Shown piece by piece: positions 52,771 through 61,984 of a DNA stretch of 64,000 nucleotides. The first letter of the stretch is position 1. Every line of letters starts with the position of its first letter. The stretch spans positions 2,666,001 through 2,730,000 of the forward strand of contig NZ_CP106736.1 of NCBI RefSeq assembly GCF_030035605.1, read 5' to 3'. Made by a program: the position numbers and the translations under genes. The notes below the pieces were generated by a model. It worked only from the letters and a program-made list of their open reading frames with translations. It had not been told where the DNA came from and made no database searches. Source of the stretch: Silvimonas soli (GTDB taxonomy: Bacteria > Pseudomonadota > Gammaproteobacteria > Burkholderiales > Chitinibacteraceae).

Positions 52771-55053
52771 GTGAAAAAAACTCTCAATTTCCTGATCCCT
52801 GCGATTCTTGCCGCCAGCCTGAGTGCATGCGGCGGTGGCGATGATGGCAGCAGCAGCAACAGCTCTCCCACTAACAACAGCACGCCCACACCTACACCAA
52901 CTCCCGCGCCCACTGGCAACATCCCCGTAGACAGCAAAATCCCGGCGCTGGCCTTTACCGACCCGCAAAGCACCTGGGATCTGAACAACTATACGCAGAC
53001 CGGTAGTTTTGCCTTGCAGGTGGGGACGGGTACCAACCTGTTGAACGCCGAGGCCTCTGGCGTGGCCTACGACAAGGACACCGATTCGCTGTTTGTGATT
53101 GGCGATGGTGCGACCTCCGTCGTGCAGGTGGCCAAGAGCGACGGTCACGTCATCGATTCGATGACGCTCAATGCAAATGACTTCCAGGACACCGAAGGCA
53201 TCACTTATGTCGGTGGCGGCAAGTTTGTGCTGGTGGAAGAGCGCCTGCGCCAGGTCGATCTGTTCACCTATGTTCCGGGGGGCATCTTGCACCGGGCAGA
53301 TGTGCAAGCAGTCAAGCTGGGCACAACGGTGGGTAACGTCGGTATTGAAGGTGTGACTTTCGATACCAAGACCGGCGGCTATGTCGCTGTGCGCCAGTCG
53401 CAGCCAACCAGCATTTTCCAGGCAGCGATCAATTTTGCAGCGGGTACGGCGACGGCATCAGACGGTACGCCGATCCTGTCGACAACAGATAATCCGCCAG
53501 TATTGTTTGATGAGGCCAAAGCGGGCCTATCGGCGTTCAACGACGTGTTCTCGGTCTCGAATATCGTCCCGGCCACTGCGCCGGATTACGATAACCTCAT
53601 CATCATTGGTGCGCCGGATGGCCGGATCGTCAAGATGGATCGTGCCGGCAACATGCTGAGCAGCTTGTACATGAGCGCCACCGCCCAGAACGAAGGCGTG
53701 ACGATGGGGCCGGATGGCACCATTTATGCGGTTGGGGAACAGGCCGCAGGGCCGAGCCTGCCAGGGCTGACCATCTTCAAGCCAACCACCGGCAAAACCA
53801 ACGTCGGCATCGGCAGTAATCTGTACCTGACGTTTGATCAAGCCGTGAAAGCGGGCGCCGGTAATCTGGTCTTGAGTAATGGCACCGATACACGCACCAT
53901 TGCCGTGACTGACACCACGCAAGTGACCTTCAATGGCAGCGTGATGAAGATTCATCCGAAGTTCTACATGGTGGCCGGTACAACCTACAACGTCACGTAT
54001 CCAACTGGTGTGATCAATACTGTCGCGGGTGCCAATACCGTTGCAGTGTCTGATCCATCGACGTTCTCGTTCACCACGATTGGTACCGTTGACCAGACTG
54101 CGCCAACATTGACCAGCACTGCGCCGGTTGATGGCGCGACTGGCATCGCGGGCAGCCACTTTGCCATGTCGTTCAATGAGATCGTGCAGGCCGGTGCGGG
54201 CAATATTGTGATCAGCAACGGTGCTGATACCCGCAATGTGTCAATTACCGATACGACCCAGGTCAAGTTCAGCGGTGCCCGAATGACCGTTACCCTGACC
54301 ACGCCATTGCAGGATAGCTCCCGCTATACCGTACAACTGGCCAGCGGCGTGATCACTGACCTGTACGGCAACGCCTATGCCGGTTCAACCCAGAGCTTCA
54401 CCACCGCAGCCGCTGGTGCACCCGCACCAACCGTGCTGATCTCGGAAGTGAACTCCAACGCTGTGGGTGGCGATTTCTTTGAACTCTATAACTACGGCAG
54501 CTCGGCCATTGATCTGACCGGCTGGAAGTGGGGCGACAATCATGCCGACGTCAACGATGCCAACAACAGTGCGGCATTTGTGGCAGGTACAGTTCTGGCT
54601 CCCGGCGAGCATCTGGTCGTGGTTTCCGCTGCGCCAAGCGCGGTTAGCGCGTTCCGCACAACTTGGGGTCTTGCTGGTACGGTGCCAGTGGTTGCGATGC
54701 TAAACGTGAATAACGATCCGTTGAACGCCATTGGTTTGGGTAAGGGCGATGCGGTGATCGTTTATGACGCGAACGGCAACGTTGCAGCGGCAATGAACTA
54801 CGGGACGCCGATCAGCGCAACGCAAGGCGATGGCTCGCTGAAGGCGATTCCGACGGCCACGGGTGCAAACGCAATTCTGGTTACCGCAGGCAATCACGCC
54901 GGTGCGATCTTCACCGGTGGCAGTGCCACTGCGTCGGCCGTGTGGGATACCGTTTCGACCACGACGCCAAACTATGTCAAGGCAGTGGTTGGAACCTTGG
55001 GTGGCTTTGCTGAACCGCTCCAATCTTCATCGATTGGTTCGCCTGGTCTCTAG
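52771..55053 (+). CDS. Multidomain lipoprotein: SdiA-regulated-like propeller, two Ig-like domains, lamin-tail domain
   Basis: A 760-residue lipoprotein starting at a GTG. The signal peptide ends with lipobox LSAC (Cys20), then a Ser/Asn/Pro/Thr-rich linker (about 24-50). About 75-345 resembles the SdiA-regulated/phytase-like beta propeller (SGVAYDKDTDSLFVIGDG, DTEGITYVGGGKFVLVEERL). Two Big_5/SbsA-type Ig domains follow (about 345-450 and 452-560), with near-identical AGxGNxVxSNGxDTR segments. About 565-690 is a lamin-tail-like domain (VLISEVNSNAVGGDFFELYN, then LTGWKWGD). Cell-surface or periplasmic ligand or nucleic-acid binding is possible, but the function is not known. It is followed by a strong terminator. 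Confidence 0.85.
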   Translation: MKKTLNFLIPAILAASLSACGGGDDGSSSNSSPTNNSTPTPTPTPAPTGNIPVDSKIPALAFTDPQSTWDLNNYTQTGSFALQVGTGTNLLNAEASGVAYDKDTDSLFVIGDGATSVVQVAKSDGHVIDSMTLNANDFQDTEGITYVGGGKFVLVEERLRQVDLFTYVPGGILHRADVQAVKLGTTVGNVGIEGVTFDTKTGGYVAVRQSQPTSIFQAAINFAAGTATASDGTPILSTTDNPPVLFDEAKAGLSAFNDVFSVSNIVPATAPDYDNLIIIGAPDGRIVKMDRAGNMLSSLYMSATAQNEGVTMGPDGTIYAVGEQAAGPSLPGLTIFKPTTGKTNVGIGSNLYLTFDQAVKAGAGNLVLSNGTDTRTIAVTDTTQVTFNGSVMKIHPKFYMVAGTTYNVTYPTGVINTVAGANTVAVSDPSTFSFTTIGTVDQTAPTLTSTAPVDGATGIAGSHFAMSFNEIVQAGAGNIVISNGADTRNVSITDTTQVKFSGARMTVTLTTPLQDSSRYTVQLASGVITDLYGNAYAGSTQSFTTAAAGAPAPTVLISEVNSNAVGGDFFELYNYGSSAIDLTGWKWGDNHADVNDANNSAAFVAGTVLAPGEHLVVVSAAPSAVSAFRTTWGLAGTVPVVAMLNVNNDPLNAIGLGKGDAVIVYDANGNVAAAMNYGTPISATQGDGSLKAIPTATGANAILVTAGNHAGAIFTGGSATASAVWDTVSTTTPNYVKAVVGTLGGFAEPLQSSSIGSPGL

Positions 55054-55088
55054 TTTCCAGCTATTTAAACCGCAGACGTGTTTCAAAA

Positions 55089-55120
55089 AGCCGTCCGACT
55101 ATGTCGGGCGGCTTTTTTTT
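55089..55120 (+). terminator. Rho-independent terminator
   Basis: AGCCGTCCGAC and GTCGGGCGGCT pair (one G-T) around TAT, followed by eight Ts, 36 bp after the lipoprotein stop. Classical intrinsic terminator. Confidence 0.9.
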
Positions 55121-55334
55121 GTGGTTAACCCGCCCCCTTTGGAGTCTGGAACCAGCCATCGCGCCTAAGCTTGAAAAAAAGATCGAAGGGGAGTTTGATT
55201 GGCTTCTCGCAAACTATCCGGCCTGACACTACAGTTGAGGGGAATAACCACGAGCTGCGCTTGTGGTTCGCAGCGCTTCGCTCCAGTCGCCTCTGACTTG
55301 CACGTCAGGCATCAATTGAAAGGAAGGTATGAAC

Positions 55335-55997
55335 ATGACACGCGTCCGGGTTAACGGTTTTACCATTTCGCTTGATGGCTACGGCGCGGGTCCAGATCAG
55401 GACCTGAATAATCCGCTCGGCGTGGGCGGGACAGATTTGCATCAGTGGTTAGTTTCGACCCGCACTTTCCAGAAGAGCCTGTTTGGCCGCGACGGAGGCA
55501 CAACGGGCGTTGATGACGACTTCGCTGTGCGCAGTTTCAAGAATGTGGGCGCTTGGATTCTGGGGCGAAACATGTTCGGACCGATTCGCGGCGAGTGGCC
55601 CGACATGAACTGGAAAGGCTGGTGGGGAGACAATCCGCCCTACCACGTGCCCACTTTCATCCTGACTCATCATCCGCGCGCGCCCATCGAGATGGAAGGC
55701 GGAACGACATTCCACTTTGTCACCGGCGGCATTCACGAAGCGCTTGAGCGGGCACGCGACGCAGCCAACGGCATGGATGTGCGCATTGGCGGCGGCGTTG
55801 CCACGATCCAGCAATATCTTCGGGCTGGCCTCATCGACGAGCTCCACCTTGCTATCTCGCCGGTCCTGCTGGGACGGGGAGAGCGACTGTTCGATGGCGT
55901 TGACATGCGCGCGGTGGGATACGAATGCGTTCAGTCTGTTGCGACCGAGAAAGCCACCCATGTGGTACTCCAGCGGCAGGGGAGCAAGGGCGTCTGA
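55335..55997 (+). CDS. Dihydrofolate-reductase-family (RibD C-terminal-like) protein
   Basis: A 220-residue protein of the DHFR-like RibD C-terminal domain family. MTRVRVNGFTISLDGYGAGP is the usual N-terminus, GAWILGRNMFGPIRGEWPD and GMDVRIGGGVATIQQYLRAG the NADPH-binding segments, and LHLAISPVLLGRGERLFDG the family C-terminal motif. The ATG at 55335 is 7 bp after AGGAAGG; the ATG at 55329 is too close to it. It is probably an NADPH-dependent reductase; the substrate is unknown. It stands alone. Confidence 0.9.
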   Translation: MTRVRVNGFTISLDGYGAGPDQDLNNPLGVGGTDLHQWLVSTRTFQKSLFGRDGGTTGVDDDFAVRSFKNVGAWILGRNMFGPIRGEWPDMNWKGWWGDNPPYHVPTFILTHHPRAPIEMEGGTTFHFVTGGIHEALERARDAANGMDVRIGGGVATIQQYLRAGLIDELHLAISPVLLGRGERLFDGVDMRAVGYECVQSVATEKATHVVLQRQGSKGV

Positions 55998-56076
55998 CCT
56001 GATCTGTGCGACGGGACACCTCGTCCGAAGCCCGCCTGTCTGGCTTCGGACCGGTTCGAGTGTCTGGCCGCTGGTA

Positions 56077-56739
56077 TCAGCCGCCCAAAGCCATGATCGC
56101 GGCCATGAGGGCGACGCCGGTAATCACCATGGTCACGCCGCCGCGCCATGAGCTGCCGCCGGCATAGCGCATCAGCACGCCGCCAGCGACAAACAACATC
56201 GCCAACGCGACCAGGTTGGATACCCTTACGGCCAGATGTGCACTGTCCAGCAGCATGAACGGCACCACCACTGGAAATGTCGCCAGAACGACCAGCAAGA
56301 AGACACCCAGCGCACCTTTGAAGTCTTCTGCACCCAAGCGGGCATGCTGCTTTTGAACGGGCAACTCGATCAGGCGCAAGCGCATCATTTCCAGCACCTC
56401 GGGGCTCGCCGCCGCTGCCAGTCGTGGGGGGAGCGCATCGGAGATCAACGCTTGTGCATGCGTTGCGTCAGGGTCGGCGGCAAGGTGGTTAAGCAGGTTT
56501 ACGCCTCGGGTGCGTTCAACGCGGATGCGCAGAAGGTACATCACTGCATCCACAATGCCCCACGCCAGATTGCACCCCAGCGCGGTCACCATCATGGTGC
56601 GGACCTCTTCGTGGCCGGCCTTGGCGACACTCAGTGATCCCACAAAACTCATCGCCATGAGCAAGCCGAACACCACTTCACTTGTGCGGTCTACAGGATC
56701 AAGAACACGAGCCTGTTCGTCGAATTCCGTTGCTTGCAT
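56077..56739 (-). CDS. VIT1/CCC1-like integral membrane protein
   Basis: A 220-residue membrane protein of the VIT1/CCC1 type. DRTSEVVFGLLMAMSFVGSL begins TM1, and LGCNLAWGIVDAVMYLLRIR TM2, followed by a soluble acidic loop (LLNHLAADPDATHAQALISD) and three C-terminal hydrophobic segments (about 140-220). Family members export iron or manganese from the cytoplasm; the acidic residues in TM1 and TM2 are in the positions used for metal. Specificity is inferred only. Confidence 0.8.
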   Translation of the reverse strand: MQATEFDEQARVLDPVDRTSEVVFGLLMAMSFVGSLSVAKAGHEEVRTMMVTALGCNLAWGIVDAVMYLLRIRVERTRGVNLLNHLAADPDATHAQALISDALPPRLAAAASPEVLEMMRLRLIELPVQKQHARLGAEDFKGALGVFLLVVLATFPVVVPFMLLDSAHLAVRVSNLVALAMLFVAGGVLMRYAGGSSWRGGVTMVITGVALMAAIMALGG

Positions 56740-56925
56740 GACCCTTCCCCCTCAGATCCAGCCGATATGTTGTTGAACAATCAGCCCCCAACACTTGAGC
56801 GCATCTTTGTAGGTCTAGACTATTGGCCGCGAACTATGAAAGAAATGCGTATTGCGAGTCCGCGTATGGGGGATTCAATTCCGATGTGGTCCACTGAACA
56901 GTCCCGGTTTCCAGTGGCAATAAAT

Positions 56926-56961
56926 AAAGAAACAGCGCGATCAAAGTCGCGCCGTTTCTTT
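56926..56961 (-). terminator. Terminator hairpin downstream of the PAP2 lipoprotein gene
   Basis: AAAGAAACGGCGCGA pairs with TCGCGCTGTTTCTTT (one mismatch, 15-bp arms) around a 6-base loop, then T-rich TATTTATT on the minus strand, about 20 bp after the stop. It could work on both strands. Confidence 0.75.
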
Positions 56962-56980
56962 ATGTCCAGCTAACGGTTAA

Positions 56981-58957
56981 TCAGCCGTCGATATGAATCT
57001 GCAAACCGGTTGCGGAGTAGATCGGCGTGAACTTGAAGCCATCAACATTGATGGTGCTAAACGTGCCTTGCAATTTGCCCGCGCCAAGCAACGTCAAAGT
57101 GCTGCCCACGGCGGGTTTGAAACCGCTGGCAAACTTTACGTTCAAGGTGCCGCCGACCAGCGAAACCGTACCACTGGCTTTCAGTTGGCCTTGGGCGTTG
57201 GTTCCCAGGTTCAACTGCAAAGTACCCGCGGCCAACTGGGTATAGTTCGCCACTTGCACCGCGCTGGTGGCGTTGCACACCGCGGTACCCGCAGCCACGT
57301 AGACATCACCGCTACCAAACGCGGTGGTGGAGTCTGCCTGCAGCGTGCCCGCGTCCATTTCGGTGCCACCGCTGTAGCTGTTGTTGCCGGTCAGATGCAA
57401 TGTACCGGTGCCGCTCAGGCTCAGCTTGCCCTTGCCGGATATATCGTTTTGCCAGCGATCAAGCGCGTTAAAGCCGCCCTGGCTGGCATCCATGCTGATG
57501 CTGACATCGCCATTGAAAGCACCATAGCCATCTGCGGCAGCAAACAGGTTCAACCGGCCCCAGCCTTCAGCGTCGTCCAGTACCGGATAACCCGAGGGCA
57601 GCGCAGTGGTTTTCAGCACGACGCGGCGTTGGTCGGCACTTAGATAGGGCAGACGGGTTTCTAGCAGAATCTCGGCGTCTTTAGGGACTTGGGCGGTTTT
57701 GGTGACATCAGCAATCGGGGCAAAACCAAAGGTCAGGCGGCGCAGATAATTGGCCTTGTTGGTCGCGTGGTCGGCAAAGCGATCCGTCGCGCTGGTGGCT
57801 GAATGAGCGTAGTTATAGAAATCGGCGGCGGTAGTTACGCCCGCTGCAGACATCAACGCAGTATGCGCTTGAGCGTATGCAGCCTGGCGAGTAGCCGCGG
57901 TTGCGGCTTGCAGATTGGCCGCCACCAGCGCAGTCGCCTGAATTCGCCCACCGATTACATCAAGCGGCGAATGCATACCGGCCAGGATGCGATTTTCACC
58001 CAGTTCCAGCGCACGCGAGACCATTTCCTGGTAGCGCTCGGGCACCAGATAAGCCATGGCAAAAGCATCTCGCCCAGCTTCTGCCGAGTGACCACTAGGG
58101 AAACCACCGTCGGTGGACGGAGTGCTGCTCTCTGCCGGTACCAGTGCCGGAACGACCACCACGCTGTTACTCCAGCGCCATGGGCGAGCGTACTTGTAAA
58201 AGCGTTTGGCCGGCTCGGTGGAAGCGTTGTTGCCCACACTGCTGATCAGATCAACCGCCGTCCCGAAAGTGGCATTGCTGGCACTGCCCACGCCGATATT
58301 GTTGCCGCTATCGTTGTATAACACGGTGGTCGCATCGGCAGGCACGCTGGTAATGCTGGTGGTCTGTTGCGCGGCGGTACGCCAGGCGCTGGTTAGCGGG
58401 CCCATGCCGTCAGTCACGCTGTAACCCTTTTGGCGTCGGTCGTCCAGGTAAGCGGCCGTGGCTTGATCGGCGGTACGGTTGGTGGTGGCGTTGATCACGT
58501 ATTGCACGTTCGCATTCAGCACGGCGCTGTTCACGATGGTGCCATCGGTTGCATCACCAGGAATGCCGGTCCAGGTAGATGCAACCACCGCTGGAAAGCT
58601 GCCACTGGCTGGCGCAGTCACACCGGCATCCACCAGCAACGTGCTGGGAGTCCACAGCGCCAGAAAGCCATCTAGCACCCGCACGCCAGCGTTAGTGTCT
58701 TTGGTGGCATAACGCGCATCGCCGCGCTGGTTGGTATAGGCGTAATCCACAAACGGCAGAATGGCAGCCTGATCTTGTACTGGAGCTGTATCGGCATAAC
58801 CCACGCCAGCAGGCGCGGCGGGCGTGGTAAAGGTGGAGACGACGGATGTAGGAACGGTAGGCGACGAGCTATTGCTGTTACCCCCGCAACCGACCAGCAG
58901 CAAGGCCAGGGCAATGGGAAGGAGCGAGAGAGGTGCGTGACATCGTTGTTTTAACAT
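56981..58957 (-). CDS. PAP2-family phosphatase lipoprotein with autotransporter-associated beta-strand repeat
   Basis: A 658-residue lipoprotein: signal peptide MLKQRCHAPLSLLPIALALL, lipobox LVGC (Cys23), then a Ser/Asn linker. The PAP2 acid-phosphatase core is about 280-345: the PSGHS motif with the catalytic His and a GMHSPLDVIGGR motif. About 540-600 carries an autotransporter-associated beta-strand repeat (LHLTGNNSYSGGTEMDAGTL). The C-terminus is a short beta-rich tail with no barrel. It probably dephosphorylates phosphate esters at the cell surface or periplasm. The ATG at 58957 has AGGA upstream; a longer frame upstream is not needed. A half TGCTCAG motif lies 150 bp upstream. Confidence 0.85.
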   Translation of the reverse strand: MLKQRCHAPLSLLPIALALLLVGCGGNSNSSSPTVPTSVVSTFTTPAAPAGVGYADTAPVQDQAAILPFVDYAYTNQRGDARYATKDTNAGVRVLDGFLALWTPSTLLVDAGVTAPASGSFPAVVASTWTGIPGDATDGTIVNSAVLNANVQYVINATTNRTADQATAAYLDDRRQKGYSVTDGMGPLTSAWRTAAQQTTSITSVPADATTVLYNDSGNNIGVGSASNATFGTAVDLISSVGNNASTEPAKRFYKYARPWRWSNSVVVVPALVPAESSTPSTDGGFPSGHSAEAGRDAFAMAYLVPERYQEMVSRALELGENRILAGMHSPLDVIGGRIQATALVAANLQAATAATRQAAYAQAHTALMSAAGVTTAADFYNYAHSATSATDRFADHATNKANYLRRLTFGFAPIADVTKTAQVPKDAEILLETRLPYLSADQRRVVLKTTALPSGYPVLDDAEGWGRLNLFAAADGYGAFNGDVSISMDASQGGFNALDRWQNDISGKGKLSLSGTGTLHLTGNNSYSGGTEMDAGTLQADSTTAFGSGDVYVAAGTAVCNATSAVQVANYTQLAAGTLQLNLGTNAQGQLKASGTVSLVGGTLNVKFASGFKPAVGSTLTLLGAGKLQGTFSTINVDGFKFTPIYSATGLQIHIDG

Positions 58958-59260
58958 ATCAAATCCTGGCGGTTTACAAGGGCCCCGAACTGGATCGGGA
59001 GTCGGTAAATCGCCTGATATATTAGAAGTGCCGCATGACAGGGGTGTGGCAACGAAAAATGCGTTGCGTGGTGAAACCGCATGGTGCTGGCGGGGCATTG
59101 CCTTCAGTAGAAGGTCTGAGCAAAACCAGGAAAGCTGTGGAGATTAAGACCAACATCAAATCGGACCGGCCACCGCTGCCAGCGCGGCCTGCCCGGGCGT
59201 CAGCCGCACAGGGATGCGGCGGCGACGCAGTATCTGCCTGACAGCGCAGGCTGCAGAAAA
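58958..59260. other. Spacer upstream of the PAP2 lipoprotein
   Basis: 303 bp. It holds the TGCTCAG half motif at 59110-59127 (minus) and the stop-side region of the chemoreceptor. No gene seen. Confidence 0.5.
59110..59127 (-). promoter_or_regulatory. TGCTCAG motif, copy D (one half clear)
   Basis: On the minus strand GGTTTTGCTCAGACC matches the first half of the tandem motif; the second heptamer is degenerate (TTCTACT). It lies about 155 bp upstream of the PAP2 lipoprotein. Confidence 0.3.
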
Positions 59261-60874
59261 CTACAAGGAGTACGCCGCGACCACCTGCTGCATCTGCGTA
59301 GCAAGCTTGTTCAGCCGCTTGGCCGAATCGCTGGCCTCAAGTACGGCAGCGTTATTTTCTTCGGACATCTGGGCGACCACTTCCACTTGCCGGGCGATGC
59401 CGGTACTCGCTGCCCCCTGTTGAGTGATTGCCGCAGAAATTTCACTCACCATCCCGGCTGTTTGCAGGCTGCGACTGGCGATTGCCTGAATCACTTTGCT
59501 TGCCTCACCGGCATTCACCACGCCACTTTCACTGCGCTGCAAGGCATCTTGCATTCCCGACACCGCGTGCTGCGCCACTTCGCGCATTTGACCAATGGTG
59601 GAAGTGATCTCTTGCGTGGATTGCGAAGTACGTTCAGCCAGTTTTCTGACTTCGTCGGCCACGACGGCGAAGCCACGGCCTTGCTCGCCGGCCCGCGCGG
59701 CTTCGATGGCGGCATTGAGCGCCAGCAAGTTGGTCTGCTCGGCCACGTCCTTGATGACATTGACGACAGTGGCAATCTGTTCGCTGGCGCGTTCCAGTTC
59801 CTGCAGCCGTGCGGCGGCTTCCTGAATACTGCCGGCGATTTCACCCATGTCGTCAACAGTCTGTTGAATAACAGCTGCGCCAGTCTTGGCGGTTTCACCA
59901 CTTTCCAGCGCGAGCTGATGCGCGTCCTGAGAGCGTTCGGCCACGTGGTGAATCGAGACGTTCATTTCTTCGACGCCAGCCGCGATGGTGGCAGTCGCAT
60001 CGCTCTGGCGGTTGGAACTTTCAGAAACCTGGTTCGCCGTCGCGGCCATTTCCCTGGCAGAACCCGCGACGCTCACGGCGTCCCGTTGCAAGCTGCGCAA
60101 GCTCTCTTGCAGACGGGTAAGCAACTGATTGAAGGCGAGGGTGGTCTCGCCCATTTCATCCTGGCGGCTCACCGGTGCGCGTTGGGTAAAGTCCAGTTGT
60201 TGCTCGACCGACAGCACCGTTTTGCGCATGCTGCCCAACGGCACAATCATCACCCGGTACAACAACACGCCGATCACAATAATGAGCAACGCGGCCAGCA
60301 GCGACACGCCGGCACAGATCATGAGGCCTCTGTTGCTGGTCGCTGTGGCTTGGGTCCGGCCAGTGTGTACCAGTTCATAATTGAACTGTGCATGACTCTT
60401 CAGGGCCGTGGTGAAGGCGTCACCCGCTGCCACGGAAGCATCAAGCGCTTTGAGTGCCTCGGGTATCTGGCTCGCTTTGATCTTGTCCCAGATCGGTTGC
60501 ACGGCAGAGCGGTATTGGGCAAAAGCCGCCTGGTCCTGGGCCAGATGCTGTTTGTCAGCGTCGTTGGAGATCAGCTCGGCGTCGTAACGCTTCAATGTCT
60601 CTTCGATTTGCACTACGTCCCGATCAAATGCCTGGTGATTCCGTTCGATTGCCGCAGGTTCGGAACTCAGCAGGGCGGAACGTAGCACGGTTCGCATGTG
60701 TTGCGCGCCAAGGCTGACCTCATCAATGGCCTGTACGCCGGGTATGAGGTTGTCGCTCATGAAGACAACCTGGCCGTTCAGCGCGCGTGCTGAATAGAAA
60801 GCGGTCAGCGAAACAATGGACAGCGCAATAACCGACATTACGATCATCAAGATCAAGCGTTTGGCGATAGTCAT
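59261..60874 (-). CDS. Methyl-accepting chemotaxis protein (4HB type)
   Basis: A 537-residue transmembrane receptor. TM1 (about 8-28, [20 protein letters not shown]) and TM2 (about 187-208) flank a periplasmic four-helix-bundle ligand domain (about 30-185). HAMP follows (about 210-262, [16 protein letters not shown]), then the MCP signalling domain, with the tip [20 protein letters not shown] and [18 protein letters not shown]. No CheR-docking pentapeptide is seen at the C-terminus (QQVVAAYSL). The ATG at 60874 has AGGAA upstream. It signals to CheA/CheW encoded elsewhere; the ligand is unknown. A complete TGCTCAG tandem motif lies about 290 bp upstream. Confidence 0.95.
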   Translation of the reverse strand: MTIAKRLILMIVMSVIALSIVSLTAFYSARALNGQVVFMSDNLIPGVQAIDEVSLGAQHMRTVLRSALLSSEPAAIERNHQAFDRDVVQIEETLKRYDAELISNDADKQHLAQDQAAFAQYRSAVQPIWDKIKASQIPEALKALDASVAAGDAFTTALKSHAQFNYELVHTGRTQATATSNRGLMICAGVSLLAALLIIVIGVLLYRVMIVPLGSMRKTVLSVEQQLDFTQRAPVSRQDEMGETTLAFNQLLTRLQESLRSLQRDAVSVAGSAREMAATANQVSESSNRQSDATATIAAGVEEMNVSIHHVAERSQDAHQLALESGETAKTGAAVIQQTVDDMGEIAGSIQEAAARLQELERASEQIATVVNVIKDVAEQTNLLALNAAIEAARAGEQGRGFAVVADEVRKLAERTSQSTQEITSTIGQMREVAQHAVSGMQDALQRSESGVVNAGEASKVIQAIASRSLQTAGMVSEISAAITQQGAASTGIARQVEVVAQMSEENNAAVLEASDSAKRLNKLATQMQQVVAAYSL

Positions 60875-61401
60875 TTTTATTCCTGATTACCCGTTAAGGC
60901 CTGTTTAACCGGGCCTTGGTTGCTGCTGTTTCTGGAAATGGGTTTTTATTCACCGGGAAGAATAATTCCGGCGCGATTTACGGCACCACTCAGGCATAAG
61001 TGAGCGGATTGCCGAGTCGCGAACCAGTTGCAGAAGCAAACCGCACGGGCGTTCCGCGATTGCAAGGCATGCTCTTTCGTCGATCGGGGTTCATCCCGTC
61101 AAGTGCGAGCCTGAGTAAAATTGCCGATATGCGCTCTTTAATAACGAGTCGGGGAAATCCAGAACTGAGCAAATCTGAGCAAAACAGGGTGACGAAGCTT
61201 ATTTTGTGGACTTCTTTGATTGAACACCGTGAGCGCAGGACGCACAGATGCATTGGTGCGCGGATTGCCAGATGGCCGTAGAGCGGATTTGTCGCCGATT
61301 TTTGCCAGATCACCTAACTTGGTTGGGCGCTTGACACATTTGCGCCGTTAACTGGAAGCTCCCCTCGCTCAACCGCTCAACATCCACTGACAGGAAGAAG
61401 T
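60875..61401. other. Gene-free divergent region
   Basis: 527 bp between divergent chemoreceptor and SRPBCC genes. It contains TGCTCAG copy C at 61165-61184 (minus) and a related TTTTACTCAGG near 61110 (minus). Open frames here lack ribosome sites. Confidence 0.5.
61165..61184 (-). promoter_or_regulatory. TGCTCAG tandem motif, copy C
   Basis: On the minus strand TGCTCAGATTTGCTCAG: two perfect heptamers with a 10-bp period preceded by TTTT, about 290 bp upstream of the chemoreceptor and in its orientation. Confidence 0.45.
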
Positions 61402-61815
61402 ATGACCACGAAAATCACCGTCGAAACGCTCGTCAATGCGCCCGTTGCCAAGGTCTGGAGCGCTTATACAACGCCGAGCGATATCAAAGAGTGGAACACC
61501 GCGTCTGACGATTGGCACACCACCCAATCGACGGTCGATCTGCGCGTTGGCGGCATCTTCTCGTCACGTATGGAGGCCAAAGACGGCAGCTTCGGCTTTG
61601 ATTTCGCCGGGACCTACACCAAGGTGGTTCCGCAACAATTGCTTGAATTCTCGTTTGGGGATCGCACTGCTTCGGCCGAGTTTATCCCGGGGGCAAATGG
61701 CGTGACGGTTCGCGTGGCGTTCGATGCAGAATCGGAAAACCCGGTCGAACAGCAGCAACAAGGGTGGCAAGCCATCCTGGATAATTTTGCAAAGCACGTT
61801 CAAGCCAAGCAGTAA
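61402..61815 (+). CDS. SRPBCC (AHSA1-type) domain protein
   Basis: A 137-residue START-like protein: MTTKITVETLVNAPVAKVWS, then EWNTASDDWHTTQSTVDLRV and RVAFDAESENPVEQQQQGWQ with the typical C-terminal helix GWQAILDNFAKHVQ. AHSA1-type domains bind hydrophobic ligands or Hsp90-like partners. It is cytoplasmic. The ATG at 61402 has AGGAAGAAG upstream. It stands alone; the function is not known. Confidence 0.85.
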   Translation: MTTKITVETLVNAPVAKVWSAYTTPSDIKEWNTASDDWHTTQSTVDLRVGGIFSSRMEAKDGSFGFDFAGTYTKVVPQQLLEFSFGDRTASAEFIPGANGVTVRVAFDAESENPVEQQQQGWQAILDNFAKHVQAKQ

Positions 61816-61984
61816 TCCACTGCTGTTCTTTGCTTTGCAATACAAGAGGTTGGCTGCTTGAACTTCGCTTGAGATCGGCTTGGTGCCAAGGTGCGCGACC
61901 GCAATGGTCGCCACCGGTTGGCCATTGATATTTTCATGTCGTCGGCCTTGGTGGATAGCGCCAAACTGGCTATCGCCGCCACGA

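Noticed and set aside
61000..61281. Open frames on both strands between the chemoreceptor and the SRPBCC gene
   Set aside because: No ribosome site or recognisable protein; the TGCTCAG motif lies inside, which suggests regulatory or repeat DNA.
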